Shown here one piece after another: positions 7,595 through 17,800 of a stretch of DNA of 64,000 nucleotides; within the stretch, counting starts at the first letter, position 1, and each line of letters starts with the position of its first letter. The notes under the pieces are model-generated. The model was not told the origin of the DNA, ran no database searches, and saw nothing but the letters and a program-made list of their open reading frames with translations. Position numbers and translations under genes: made by a program. The stretch is taken from contig PXBO01000021.1 in the NCBI GenBank assembly GCA_003566885.1, positions 1 through 64,000 on the forward strand, given 5' to 3'. The stretch is from Opitutia bacterium (GTDB lineage Bacteria > Verrucomicrobiota > Verrucomicrobiia > Opitutales > T3Sed10-336).

Positions 7595-10500
7595 ATGAAC
7601 GTTCTCCCCTTCTTCACCGAGCTCCTCCTCAAAGGAACCCTTGTTCTCGTCGCCGCCGCCGGACTCGTTTTCCTCTTGCAACGCAGTTCCGCCGCCCGGC
7701 GATACGCGGTCTGGTTTTCCGCCCTGGTCGGACTTCTTCTCCTCCCGCTTCTCACCTTCACCCTCCCCGGCCTGCAGGTCGTTCCGCGCGCCGGACTGCT
7801 CGACTCACTGCCCGCCCATCCGGCCTGGGAAGACGGTGCGGCGTCCCCGTCTTCACCATCACTCACAACCGGTTCTTCCGCGGAGGTTCGTCCTTTTGCA
7901 ACCTCCGCCGAACGAGCCGAAATTTCCGGCACCGACCGTTCGACCAGAGCATCCGCAGCCGATGGATCCGTCTCGATCCATGGTTCCCCCGAAATCCTCG
8001 CATCGCCGGAAAACGTCTCGGCGGATCCCGCCGATTCCGAACCGGCGTTGGCGCATCCGGGAATGACCCCGCGGCAGTTGCTTACGCGCTTCCTTCCTTG
8101 GCTCTGGCTGAGCGGCGCGCTGCTTGCAGCCTCCCCGATGCTTCTCGGTTTCCTCGGCATTCGCCGCCTCGCTGCCCGGGCGAGACTGGTTGAGCGGGGA
8201 CGGGTCATGCAAATGCTGAGCGCGCTTCAGCGGGATCTGGGCATTCGCTCGCAAGTTCGCCTTCTCATCGGTCCCCGCGGCGCGATGCCGATGACCTGGG
8301 GAACCGGCCTCTTCTCTCCCGCGACGCTCCTCCTTCCGGCCGAGATCAACGGGTGGAGCGACGAGCGCCTGCGCGCGGTTTTATTGCATGAACTCGCCCA
8401 CATCCGGCGGCGCGATTGTTTTACCCAGAGCCTCGCCCGATGCGCCTGCGCGTGTTACTGGTTTCATCCTCTCGCCTGGCTGGCTGGATCGCGCATGCTG
8501 ATTGAGCGGGAACGGGCCTGCGACGACATCGTTCTGCGCCATTCTCCTTCCCCTTCCGCCTATGCCCGGGATCTGATCGAAGTGGCGACGCGCGCCAATC
8601 CGACCCTTCCGGCCGCGCGCGCCGCCATCGCCATGGCGCGTCCCAGCAGAATCGATACACGTCTGCGCGCCATCCTCGACCCCCGCCGCAACCGCGCCGG
8701 CCTGAGCCGCCGTTTGATCGCGGGCCTCGCCGTTTTCTTCGCCCTTGTCGCTCTTCCGGTCGCTTCCCTGCAATGGGCGGCGACGACCGATGCCGACTCC
8801 GCCGAAGGCGAGGTGATCCTCGCTGAGGAAACGGAACGGCGGCAGATGGAACTTCGCCTCGTCGATGCCGTCACCGGGAGTCAGATCCCGGGGACCCGTG
8901 TTTGGGCCAGCAATCCGGAAGGACTGGGCTCCATGGAAGTCGATCCAGGACGCTGGATGATCGATCTTCCCGACGAACGCTCCTACTTCATCGTTCAGGT
9001 CGAGGCGCCAGGCTACGTGCGGATGTGGCTGCTCTGGAATAACCTTCAGTTGGAGAATCCACTTCCGGAAAACCATGTTCTCGAACTCGAGCGCGGATCG
9101 ACCATTGGCGGGATCATCGTTGACGATGCCGGCGAGCCGGTGAGCCGCGCCACGGTCATTGTCCGATTTGAGCCGGAAACACTCGACGGCATCGCCCGTC
9201 TCAGCCGGCCCGAATTGGAAACGGGAGAGGACGGACGCTGGACGTTCGACGCGGCCTCGCGGCACTTCGACGAGGCAATCATCACGGTCTTTCATCCCAA
9301 CTACGCAAGTCATTCGGTCGGAAACGGCAGACCGATTTCCAGCCGCCATGAGCCGGTCGCCGAACTCTTTGACGGCACCGCCCAACGCGTGTTGTCGCGA
9401 GGAATCCGGGTAGAAGGGACGGTGTTGACGGCGGAAGGCGAACCGGCCCGGCAAGCAAGGATCGGGCTCGGCGACTCTTTTTTTATCACCCAGGACAGGC
9501 CGTATTATTTTACCGATGCCGAGGGCCGCTTCCGCCTGCCCGTTCATCCCAACGAAGAGGTGACGTTGAGCATCCGCTATCCGGATCACCCGCCGGGACT
9601 CCTTCGGTTCCACAGTTCGGAACAGAGGGAAAACCTGCTCATTCAACTCGAATCCCCCCAGACCATTACCGGACAAGTAGTCGATGAAAACGGGCCGATT
9701 CCGTTCGCCCGAGTCAGCTTTTTCAGATGGAGGAACATTACCTCGATCCATCGCATGCAAGCGGATGACCAAGGACGGTTTGCCTGGGATCTCGCTCCAA
9801 GTGACGAGGTCCTCGCGACCATCAGCGCCGAAGGTTATACCGTCCTCAGGGATTATCCGGTGCAAGCCGGGGAGGAGAATCTCATCCGGTTGTCTCCTAT
9901 TCCGACCATACAAGGAATGGTGGTAGATGCAGAAACCGGGGAGGCGATTCCTGAGTTTCGCTTGGCCCGGTCCCTCGCCTACCGTGCAGACACGGAGCCC
10001 ATGACCCCTACCTCCTGGGAGGAAGACGAAGCCCGGATGCTTCATTTCCGAGATGGCGTCTTTGCCTTCACCCCCGACGCAATGTATCGTCGCCACGCAT
10101 ACCGGGTGATCGCGCCCGGATATCGTATGGCCGAGTCGGAACTTTTCGACTTGGACGATGGAGACCAGACACTCCTGTTTGAATTGGAGCGGGCCGAGTG
10201 GGTCGCCGGCCGGGTGCTGACTCCGTCGGGAAGGGCAGCCGCGAATGCCCGTCTCCACCTGACGATGGGGAGGGGATCCCTGGAGTTTGTGGACGGGAGA
10301 CTGAACCATTCCCGTCCCACGGCGACCGAAGGGAAAACGGCATCGGACGGCTCTTTCCAGTTTCCGCCGGTGGATGAACCCTTTTTCCTGCTCGTGCTGC
10401 ATGACGAAGGCTACGCGGAAGTTCCGTGGGATAACTTCCCGGATACGGGCGAAATCCGCTTGCAGGCATGGAGCCGGGTCACCGGAACCGCCCACATCCG

Positions 10501-11113
10501 CGGTAGCGTCGCCCCGAATCACGAGATCGCGGCCCGCTATACCCGGGCCTCCGGGACCGATACTCCGTATATCTCTTACGAGGTGCGGACCTTTTCGGAT
10601 GCGTCCGGACTCTTCTCCTTCGACCGGCTTCCGGCCGGTGACGTTATGATCTCCCGCGCAACCCGGGACCGTGCGTCACTATTCATCCGGCGCACCGCCT
10701 TCGATACCCGTACCTGGCTTGAAACGGCCTCCGGTGAAGTCACGACGGTGCAACTCGGAGGCGAAGGACGCCCGCTGACGGGCCGAATCTCCTTAGCCGG
10801 CCTGGAGGGAATTCCGTGGGTCGCGCCAACGAGCTACATCGCCCCCGCGGGATTAACCAGAAACGAGGCCGTCCGCGTGCGGCGCGACCTGATTGTGCAG
10901 CCGGACGGTTCCTTCCGGCTGGAGGAGCTCGAGCCGGGAGATTATCTCCTGACCATCGACTTTCAGGACGATCCGCAGCATGGACACCAAACCCTCGGAA
11001 GGGTCACCCAACCCTTTACAATGCCGGACTACTCCGGCCGCTACAGCGACGAGCCGCTGGAGTTGCCGGTTTTGCCGATTCAACTGACAGAGCAAGCTGC
11101 ATCCAGAAACTAA
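7595..11113 (+). CDS. BlaR1-like M56 membrane metallopeptidase with large periplasmic repeat region
   Basis: A 1172-residue protein. Hydrophobic segments lie at about residues 10-30, 36-60, 168-190 and 372-395. The zinc-peptidase motif HELAH begins at residue 265, with the following RRDC and the helper region ERERACDD typical of the M56 (BlaR1/MecR1) family. Past residue 410 there is no penicillin-binding sensor domain. Instead about 760 residues contain several units resembling carboxypeptidase regulatory-like (transthyretin-fold) domains, with repeated patterns such as GGIIVDDAGEPVSRATVIV, GTVLTAEGEPARQARIGL, GQVVDENGPIPFARVSF and GMVVDAETGEAIPEFRL. The likely role is a signal-activated protease that inactivates the adjacent BlaI repressor. 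The ligand sensed by the beta-sandwich array is unknown; polysaccharide or protein binding is a guess. M56-plus-tail proteins are known in PVC bacteria. Confidence 0.88.
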   Translation: MNVLPFFTELLLKGTLVLVAAAGLVFLLQRSSAARRYAVWFSALVGLLLLPLLTFTLPGLQVVPRAGLLDSLPAHPAWEDGAASPSSPSLTTGSSAEVRPFATSAERAEISGTDRSTRASAADGSVSIHGSPEILASPENVSADPADSEPALAHPGMTPRQLLTRFLPWLWLSGALLAASPMLLGFLGIRRLAARARLVERGRVMQMLSALQRDLGIRSQVRLLIGPRGAMPMTWGTGLFSPATLLLPAEINGWSDERLRAVLLHELAHIRRRDCFTQSLARCACACYWFHPLAWLAGSRMLIERERACDDIVLRHSPSPSAYARDLIEVATRANPTLPAARAAIAMARPSRIDTRLRAILDPRRNRAGLSRRLIAGLAVFFALVALPVASLQWAATTDADSAEGEVILAEETERRQMELRLVDAVTGSQIPGTRVWASNPEGLGSMEVDPGRWMIDLPDERSYFIVQVEAPGYVRMWLLWNNLQLENPLPENHVLELERGSTIGGIIVDDAGEPVSRATVIVRFEPETLDGIARLSRPELETGEDGRWTFDAASRHFDEAIITVFHPNYASHSVGNGRPISSRHEPVAELFDGTAQRVLSRGIRVEGTVLTAEGEPARQARIGLGDSFFITQDRPYYFTDAEGRFRLPVHPNEEVTLSIRYPDHPPGLLRFHSSEQRENLLIQLESPQTITGQVVDENGPIPFARVSFFRWRNITSIHRMQADDQGRFAWDLAPSDEVLATISAEGYTVLRDYPVQAGEENLIRLSPIPTIQGMVVDAETGEAIPEFRLARSLAYRADTEPMTPTSWEEDEARMLHFRDGVFAFTPDAMYRRHAYRVIAPGYRMAESELFDLDDGDQTLLFELERAEWVAGRVLTPSGRAAANARLHLTMGRGSLEFVDGRLNHSRPTATEGKTASDGSFQFPPVDEPFFLLVLHDEGYAEVPWDNFPDTGEIRLQAWSRVTGTAHIRGSVAPNHEIAARYTRASGTDTPYISYEVRTFSDASGLFSFDRLPAGDVMISRATRDRASLFIRRTAFDTRTWLETASGEVTTVQLGGEGRPLTGRISLAGLEGIPWVAPTSYIAPAGLTRNEAVRVRRDLIVQPDGSFRLEELEPGDYLLTIDFQDDPQHGHQTLGRVTQPFTMPDYSGRYSDEPLELPVLPIQLTEQAASRN

Positions 11114-11123
11114 TCACACACGA

Positions 11124-11186
11124 GTTCAACGTTCGAAGTTGAAAGTTCCCCGATTCTCCCCTTCCCCGACTCACCCCCCCCGCCTC
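11124..11186. repeat. Copy 1 of a dispersed intergenic repeat
   Basis: Directly after the M56 gene lie acgttcgaagttgaaagttc and then ccccgattctccccttcc followed by a C-rich tail. Both blocks recur in the same order at 14.0 kb (14023-14043 and 14059-14081), where a short C-rich insert separates them. Both copies lie in non-coding DNA after a plus-strand gene. Confidence 0.7.
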
Positions 11187-11187
11187 C

Positions 11188-11680
11188 TCAGCGAATGAGA
11201 GAATCGACCGCGGATTCGACTCCCCTTCCTTGAAAGCGGATGGTTCCGTCAGCATCGATCACGTCTGCTGAGAACAGCCTCCCCAAAAAGTTCGAGCCAA
11301 GGGTCGTCGGTGGCATCGATCTCCTCCCGATTCTCCAACCGCAACCGGAGATGCGTTTCGACGCCCTTCGCACCGGTCATCATGGACGGTGGAAAATCCG
11401 ACCATCGAAGGTCTCCCGACTTCCATCCCGACGGAAACTCGACCAAGTCAAGGAGAGTGACTTCAAATTCCTCGTCCGTATTCGAAAGCCGAATGCGCAG
11501 GCTACGCAGGCCCGGCAAAACCTTCTGGACGCTCATCTCCTGGCCCTTATGAGGCAATGAATGGAAATCCACAGGAACCGATCCCTGAAGCGGCGAGGAT
11601 ATCAGAGGACTCAGGGTGCCGCCGATGAGGAGTATGGCGCGGAGGACGCGGCCTGAGGCGGAGGGGATGAGAAAGGCCAT
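11188..11680 (-). pseudogene. Hypothetical exported protein, apparently frameshifted near its C-terminus
   Basis: The frame 11680-11249 encodes an N-terminal hydrophobic stretch (VLRAILLIGGTLSPLISS) resembling a signal anchor, then a soluble domain (FEVTLLDLVEFPSGWKSGDL, HLRLRLENREEIDATDDPWL). It ends abruptly in LSRRDRC just after a CTTTTTGGGG run. Moving one frame at this run gives a natural-looking continuation, LFSADVIDADGTIRFQGRG and so on, ending at 11188. So this is probably one gene with a frameshift, real or from sequencing. I recognise no family. It could also be read as a 143-residue intact hypothetical protein. Confidence 0.4.
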
Positions 11681-11995
11681 AAAGGGCAGAATCGTTGAGG
11701 GCGACCGGGAGTCAAGGCTTTCCTGGGGAGAAAGGGCAAAGCCGGCGCCCGGTTCGAACGTTCATCCGGCGCGCGCGCCCCCCGGCCCCGCCAGGAATAC
11801 GCGAGCATGATGCAAAAAGGAAGGCTTGTGCACATCGATGGAGACGGACATGATCCCCACCATGACGAGCTCGAATGGTCGGCAGTATCGACGGAATTTC
11901 TTTCGAGCCTTCAATGATTCGGAAAATCGGTGAGAGCCGTGCCCATGGATCGCGGCCAACCTTGATATAAGGGCAAAAAGGAGAAGGGCAATTTT
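11681..11995. other. Intergenic region upstream of the GH53-esterase gene
   Basis: Some 315 bases with no supported gene; the short minus-strand ORFs have no protein-like character. A strong ribosome site (AAGGAGAAGGG) ends 7 bases before the ATG at 11996. No clear promoter pair or operator was found. Confidence 0.5.
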
Positions 11996-13813
11996 ATGAG
12001 ACTCAACCTAAACGGGACAGGAATGATTGCAGGTTGGCTGGCACTCGGGGGAGTGGCGGCGTTTGGACAAGTGGGATCCGAGGGACCTTCCGAGGCGCGG
12101 GCCGCTTCGGCTGAGGTTCCGGGAACGGAGGCGCGAGTGTTTGAAAATGAAAGTTTCATTATCGGAGCCGACATCTCATGGGTTCCGTCACAGGAAGACC
12201 GGGGGACGGTCTTCTCCGATCAGGGAGTCGAGAAAGATGTGCTCGAGATCCTGACGGACAACGAATTCAACTGGATAAGACTGCGGCTGTTTGTCGATCC
12301 CACCGCGGAGAACGGATACTCGCGGGACGGTTACTGCGGCTTGGAGCAAACCCTGGCGATGGCCAGGCGGGTGCATGACGCAGGCATGAAGTTCCTGCTC
12401 GATTTTCACTACAGCGATACCTGGGCGGATCCGGGAAAGCAGTTCACTCCCGCTTCATGGACGCATCTCACCGGCACTGATCTTGCAGATCAAGTGTACG
12501 ACTACACCTACGAAACCGTCAGGCGGTTCATCGACGAGGGTGTGACGCCGGAAATGATTCAGATCGGCAATGAAGTCCATCACGGGATGCTTTGGCCCGA
12601 AGGCGAAATGACGGAGTCCGGTGAAGAATTCGGCCGGCTTTTGCGCCGCGCCAGTGAAGGCGTGCGTGCCGCCGACCCCGGCATTATGATCATGGTTCAT
12701 GCCGCTCTCGGTGGCGATAAGGAAGAGTCGGTCGTGTTTTACGACAAAGTGCTTGAGCATGGGGTCGTTTTTGATGTGATCGGCCAATCGTACTATCCGG
12801 AGTATCACGGAACGCTGGAGGATCTGGAGACCAACCTGAACAATCTGGCGATTCATTACAAGATGCCGATTATGGTGGTGGAGTACCAGGTGCACCGGAG
12901 GGAGGTCAACGAAATCGTCAGGGATCTACCGGACGGGCTCGGTTGGGGAACCTTTATTTGGGAGCCCACGTCCGCACGTTGGGGAGGACTTTTTGACCGA
13001 AACGGGGCCACTACCGAACACATGGCGATTTATCCGGAATTCGTTTCGAACTCCCGGGAATCGGCGAAGGAGATTACGGTGACTAAGGATATCCCCTATC
13101 GCGAAGGCGAGAGTAGCAAGTGGAGGCTGGATATGGCCATGCCGGCGGACGGTGGAGAATCCCTGCGTCCGGGTCTTGTCATTGTGCATGGCGGCGGATG
13201 GAGGGCGGGTTCGAAGGAAGTGGATGTTTATCAATCGATGATGACGGAGTATGCGCGAAAGGGATACGTGACGATCAACGTCAACTATCGATTGCTTGAT
13301 GAGGCTCCGTTTCCGGCCTGCATTGAGGATGTGAAAGCCGCGGTCCGCTGGTTTCGCGCCCATGCCGAGGAGTATGGGGTGGACCCGGACCGGATCGGGG
13401 CCTATGGCCATTCGGCCGGGGCGCATCTGGCGCTGATGCTGGGGATGGCGCCGGAGTCGGCCGGCCTGGAAGGCGACGGCGGTTGGGACGACTATTCGAG
13501 CGTGGTCAATGTTGTCGCAGCCGGCTCGCCGCCCACCGAGTTGGGCCGCGATACACCGATGGCCAACCCGATATGGTGGCCGATCGGCTATATTTCGCGC
13601 GACGCTCCTCCCCTGTTCCTCATTCAGGGAACCGCGGATCGCGTCGTCCGCGCGGAGCTGACCGATGATTTTGTGGAAAAGATGAAAGCCGAAGGGGCCG
13701 ATATTGAGTATCTTAGAATCGAAGGAGGGGACCACGGGGTCGCCTACAACGAGAGTCTTGAGGTCACCGCCCCGGCGATTGAGACCTTCTTTGCCAAACA
13801 CCTGAAACCGTAA
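11996..13813 (+). CDS. Secreted GH53 endo-galactanase fused to an alpha/beta-hydrolase esterase
   Basis: A 605-residue two-enzyme protein with an N-terminal signal peptide (IAGWLALGGVAAFG). Residues 50-345 match GH53 arabinogalactan endo-beta-1,4-galactanases: GADISWVPSQEDRG, WIRLRLFVDP, LLDFHYSDTWADPGKQ, the acid/base Glu at about residue 193 in QIGNE, and the nucleophile Glu near 296 in VVEYQ. Residues 365-605 are an alpha/beta-hydrolase of the esterase/feruloyl-esterase-like type: oxyanion motif HGGGW near 398, nucleophile Ser near 473 in YGHSAGAH, acid in GTADRVV and the final His in GGDHGV. The pairing suggests one secreted protein that both cuts pectic galactan chains and removes ester groups. 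A strong ribosome site precedes the start. Substrate specificity of the esterase is inferred only. Confidence 0.88.
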   Translation: MRLNLNGTGMIAGWLALGGVAAFGQVGSEGPSEARAASAEVPGTEARVFENESFIIGADISWVPSQEDRGTVFSDQGVEKDVLEILTDNEFNWIRLRLFVDPTAENGYSRDGYCGLEQTLAMARRVHDAGMKFLLDFHYSDTWADPGKQFTPASWTHLTGTDLADQVYDYTYETVRRFIDEGVTPEMIQIGNEVHHGMLWPEGEMTESGEEFGRLLRRASEGVRAADPGIMIMVHAALGGDKEESVVFYDKVLEHGVVFDVIGQSYYPEYHGTLEDLETNLNNLAIHYKMPIMVVEYQVHRREVNEIVRDLPDGLGWGTFIWEPTSARWGGLFDRNGATTEHMAIYPEFVSNSRESAKEITVTKDIPYREGESSKWRLDMAMPADGGESLRPGLVIVHGGGWRAGSKEVDVYQSMMTEYARKGYVTINVNYRLLDEAPFPACIEDVKAAVRWFRAHAEEYGVDPDRIGAYGHSAGAHLALMLGMAPESAGLEGDGGWDDYSSVVNVVAAGSPPTELGRDTPMANPIWWPIGYISRDAPPLFLIQGTADRVVRAELTDDFVEKMKAEGADIEYLRIEGGDHGVAYNESLEVTAPAIETFFAKHLKP

Positions 13814-14020
13814 GGGACGAATGCTGTGGCTGAGATGAACCAGATCCCGTAACATTGATAGCACCTGTCAAGCCGCCAACCGCCACAAAGCCGGCATTTC
13901 AGTATCCATAGGCCCGAGCCACTTTTCTCCCAACCCGGGGCGACGGACTTTACGTCCGGAGATCCTCCGTTGCCTCACTCCTCGATGAATAATACAATCG
14001 GACCGTCCACCTCTCAACGT

Positions 14021-14096
14021 TGAACGTTCGAAGTTGAAAGTTCTCCGGCTCCCCCCCCTTCCCCGATTCTCCCCTTCCCCGCCTCCCTGCCTCCCC
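14021..14096. repeat. Copy 2 of the dispersed intergenic repeat
   Basis: Contains the same two blocks as 11124-11186 (acgttcgaagttgaaagttc and ccccgattctccccttcc), separated by a C-rich insert of about 15 bases, and followed by a C-rich run. It lies between convergent genes, the GH53-esterase and the GNAT gene. The rest of 13814-14107 shows no gene. Confidence 0.7.
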
Positions 14097-14107
14097 CCGG
14101 CATCGCC

Positions 14108-14653
14108 TCACGAATTGCCTTCGAGGAGCAATTCCATGTAGACGACGTCGAGCCAGCGGCCGAACTTGAAGCCGACTTGTTTGAAGCGGCCCACGGTTTC
14201 GAACCCGAAACGGGCGTGCAGGGCGATGCTTCCGGTCTGCTCCGCGTCGATCGCGGCGATGACGGCGTGGTGCCCGAGGGCGCGGGCGCGCGAGAGCAGG
14301 TCCTGCAGAAGCGCCGATCCGATACCGTTGCGTTGGTGTTCGGGATCGACGTAAACCGAGTTTTCGACCGTGCGCCGGTAGGCGCAACGCGAGTGGTAGG
14401 GGGAAAGAGCCGCCCAGCCCGCCACCCGGTCGTTCAGCAGAGCAACGGTCACCGGGTGGCCGGGCGCCCTCTCGCGGAACCAGCGGAACCGGCTCTCCAT
14501 CGAATCTGGTTCCTCCTGGTAGGTGCTGGTCGAGTGCCGAACGTAGTGATTGTAGAGGTCGTTGATCGCGCTCAGGTCGGATTCCAAAGCCGGCCGGATG
14601 GAGAGGGGACCGGCGGTCCCTTCGCGTTGCCTTCGATCGTTAGGTGTCGTCAT
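14108..14653 (-). CDS. GNAT family N-acetyltransferase, phosphinothricin-acetyltransferase-like
   Basis: Chosen start at 14651-14653 gives 181 residues (MTTPNDRRQREGTAG) and the usual GNAT beginning LSIRPALESDLSAINDLYNH. The acetyl-CoA pocket motif is VYVDPEHQRNGIGSALLQDL, and the segment YRRTVENSVYV and the tail QVGFKFGRWLDVVYMELLL are typical of the Pat/MddA-type amino-acid-derivative acetyltransferases. It would transfer acetyl from acetyl-CoA to a small amine such as an amino-acid analogue, in the cytoplasm. The 37 extra N-terminal residues in the track frame have no GNAT character. It is transcribed divergently from the PVC dehydrogenase gene. Confidence 0.85.
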   Translation of the reverse strand: MTTPNDRRQREGTAGPLSIRPALESDLSAINDLYNHYVRHSTSTYQEEPDSMESRFRWFRERAPGHPVTVALLNDRVAGWAALSPYHSRCAYRRTVENSVYVDPEHQRNGIGSALLQDLLSRARALGHHAVIAAIDAEQTGSIALHARFGFETVGRFKQVGFKFGRWLDVVYMELLLEGNS

Positions 14654-14869
14654 GCAGCTTTCGTTTGCCAAACCCCTATTCTGGAAAATCCCTTGCCGAT
14701 TTCCAGCACGGAAAGTGGTACACCCTCGCCTTGCGGCAACGGACTTATAAGAAAAAATCGTCACCCGGGGCGGTAGTCTTGACTGCGGGGGCGATAGTCA
14801 CGAGGTTTGTGGGTTATGGAAAACCACCCCGAACGTCGGGGATTCAGGCATAACCGCATAAAACCTATC

Positions 14870-17800
14870 ATGAAGTTCCGCACCCCTCTGACCCTCCTGT
14901 TATTGTTAATCGCCCTTTCGATTCCGGTGATCCTTTGGCTCACGGGAAACAGGGATGAGCCCGGTCTGGCGGGGTCGTCATCGAGCGGGTCCGGCGAAAC
15001 GGTCGACGGCGAAGCGCCGGAGTCGCCCTGGGATCGGGTCGGGCAGTTGGCGGCGGCGGCGCCGCCGATGGTGCCGGTGGGCGCTAATCCCGACGAGGTC
15101 GCGGAGGCCGCCTTTCGAAGCGGAATCGTGGCCGCGGATACTCCCGGTCATGCGGTCGATATCGATATCGACATCCGGGGAGTACGGGAATTGCTTCTCA
15201 TCGTGGACGATGCCGACGACGGCATCGCGGCCGATTGGGCCAACTGGATGGAGCCTCGCCTGATCGACGAACGGGGGGATGCCACCCCGTTGACCGACCT
15301 GGAGTGGACCAGGGCCACCACCGGCTGGGGACAGGTCAGGCGCAACGCCAACACCGAAGGCGGGCCTATGAGGGTCGACGGCGAGGAGGTCTCGTTCGGG
15401 ATCGGGGTGCACTCGCACTCGGAGATCGTTTACCTGCTTCCGGAAGATCATGACTTCGTGCGATTCGTCGCGCGTGCGGGAATCGATCACGGCGGAGTCA
15501 GTCAAAACATGGGGGCGTCGGTGCGGTTTTCCGTGTACGCGGACGAGGTTCCCCGCCAGAGGGTGCGCAACAGCCGCGATCCCGGGCATGCCGTGGAGCA
15601 ACTCGACGTATCCGCCGGCCTTGATGTCACGCTTTTCGCTTCCGAACCGATGATCACCAGCCCGGCGAATATCGATATCGATCACCTCGGGCGCATCTGG
15701 CTCGCCGATGTCCAGAATTACCGCGGGCAAGCGGGAACCCGGCCGGAAGGCGACCGCATTCTGATCCTCGAGGACACCGACGGCGACGGCGTCGCGGATA
15801 AGGTCACCACCTTCTACCAGGGCAACGACATCGATTCGCTCCTCGGGATCACCGTGCTCGGCAACAAGGTAATTGTCGCCTGCTCGCCGAACGTATTCAT
15901 TTTTCATGACGATACAGGCGATGGAAAGGCCGACCGCAAGGAGTTGCTGTTCACCGACACCGGGCAAATACAGTGGGACCATTCCGCCCACCGCTTTGTG
16001 TTCGGACCGGACGGCAAGGTTTACTGGAACTTCGGCGATACCGGTCATCACGTGCACGACGCCGATGGCAACATCATCGTGGACCTGGCGGGGAACGAGG
16101 TCCGTGACAACGGGAATCCTTACCGCAAGGGCATGGCGTTTCGCTGCAACCTTGACGGGTCGGAGTTCGAGGTGTTGGGCCATAATTTCCGCAACCCCTA
16201 CGAACTGACGGTGGATTCCTTCGGCACGGTCTGGCAGTCCGACAACGACGACGACGGGAATCGGGCCTGCCGGATCAACTTCCTGATGGAGTTCGGCAAC
16301 TACGGCTACACCGACGAACGCACCGGCGCCGGATGGAGGGCCGAGCGGGTCGGCATGCATCCGGAAGTTCCGCTGCGGCACTGGTACACCAACGATCCGG
16401 GCGTCGTGCCGAACGTCCTGGACACGGGCGCCGGCTCGCCCGCCGGCATTATTTTCTACGAAGGCGATCTGCTCGGAGAAACGTTCCGAAACCGGATGAT
16501 TCACACCGAACCGGGAAGAAACCTGGTTCGGGCGTATCCGGTCGTTCAAGACGGCGCGGGATATGCCGGAGACATGATTCCGCTCCTGCACGGAGCGCGC
16601 GACAACTGGTTCCGCCCCGTTTCGCTGCGGACGGCGCCGGACGGGTCGGTCTTTGTCATCGATTGGTACGATCCCGGCGTCGGCGGTCACGCCAAGGGCG
16701 ACGAGTCGCGCGGACGCGTTTTCCGGATCGCGCCTCCCGGCAACGTTTATTCCGTGCCCGAGTTCGATTACACGACAGCCGAAGGCGCCGTCGAAGCTTT
16801 GAAAAACCCCAACGAATCGGTTCGCTACATGGCCTGGACGGCCCTGAACGAAATGGGCGAGGCGGCGCTCCCCGCCCTCCGCGACCTGTACGAGTCGGAC
16901 GACCCGCGTTTCCGGGCGCGTGCGCTTTGGCTGCTCTCGAAGATCGAGGGTTCGGGAGAGGGTTTCTTGGAGACCGCCGTTGGCGATGAAAACGAGGACA
17001 TTCGCATCACCGCCCTTCGCGCCGCGCGGCAGATCGATGTCGATATCCTCGACTACGTCCGGCGCGTCGCTCGGGATCCTTCGCCGCGGGTGCGCCGTGA
17101 AGCCCTGATCGCTCTCCGGCATCAGGAACATCCGGAGGCCGCCAACCTCTGGGCGGAACTCGCGGAGCAGCACACCCCCGGCGACCGCTGGTATGTCGAA
17201 GCGCTCGGGATCGCCGCGGATCGTCAATGGGAACCCTTTTTCGACGCCTGGCTGGCCGGGATCGGCGGCGAATGGGACACGCCCGCGGGACGCGAAATCG
17301 TCTGGCGGAGCCGCTTCCCTGCCGCCGTCCCGCTGCTGGCGGAAATCATCGCCGATCCCGCCACTCCCCGCGACGCCCTGCCGCGCTATTTCCGGGCGCT
17401 GGATTTCCATAACCGGGACCACCGCCGGGACGTGCTGGTGGCCGCGCTCGGGGTCGACCATGAAGGCGCCGACGCGATCGCCGAACTGGCCCTGGGCCAG
17501 CTCGGTCCGGTCAATCTGGACGACGAGCCCGGCATGATGCGCGCCGTCGAGCGGGCGCTCGAACAAACCGACACCGGCGGCGCGGTGCGCCTGATCGAAC
17601 AGTTTGAGTTGCGCGGCGAATCGGATCGCCTGCTGGAAGCGCTGGTCGGGTACCCGAATCAACAGACCGGCGTGCGCGCCGCGCGCCTTTTGCTGGCCTG
17701 GGAGCAGATCGGGCTCGTCGAGCGGGCGATCGATAACGAAGAAGACGCGGGGGCCATTCTCCAGACTTTGGGAATGAGCGGCGAGCCGAGTGCACTGCCG

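Noticed and set aside
8381-10522. 713-residue minus-strand ORF
   Set aside because: Antisense to the M56 gene; composition is rich in Gly, Arg and His as expected of a shadow frame, and no domain is visible.
13814-14107. Short ORFs such as ENFQLRTF-type frames
   Set aside because: They arise from the dispersed repeat itself read in a minus-strand frame; the same peptide pieces occur at the other copy.
14978-17662. 894-residue minus-strand ORF
   Set aside because: Antisense to the PVC dehydrogenase gene; no recognisable motif or signal.
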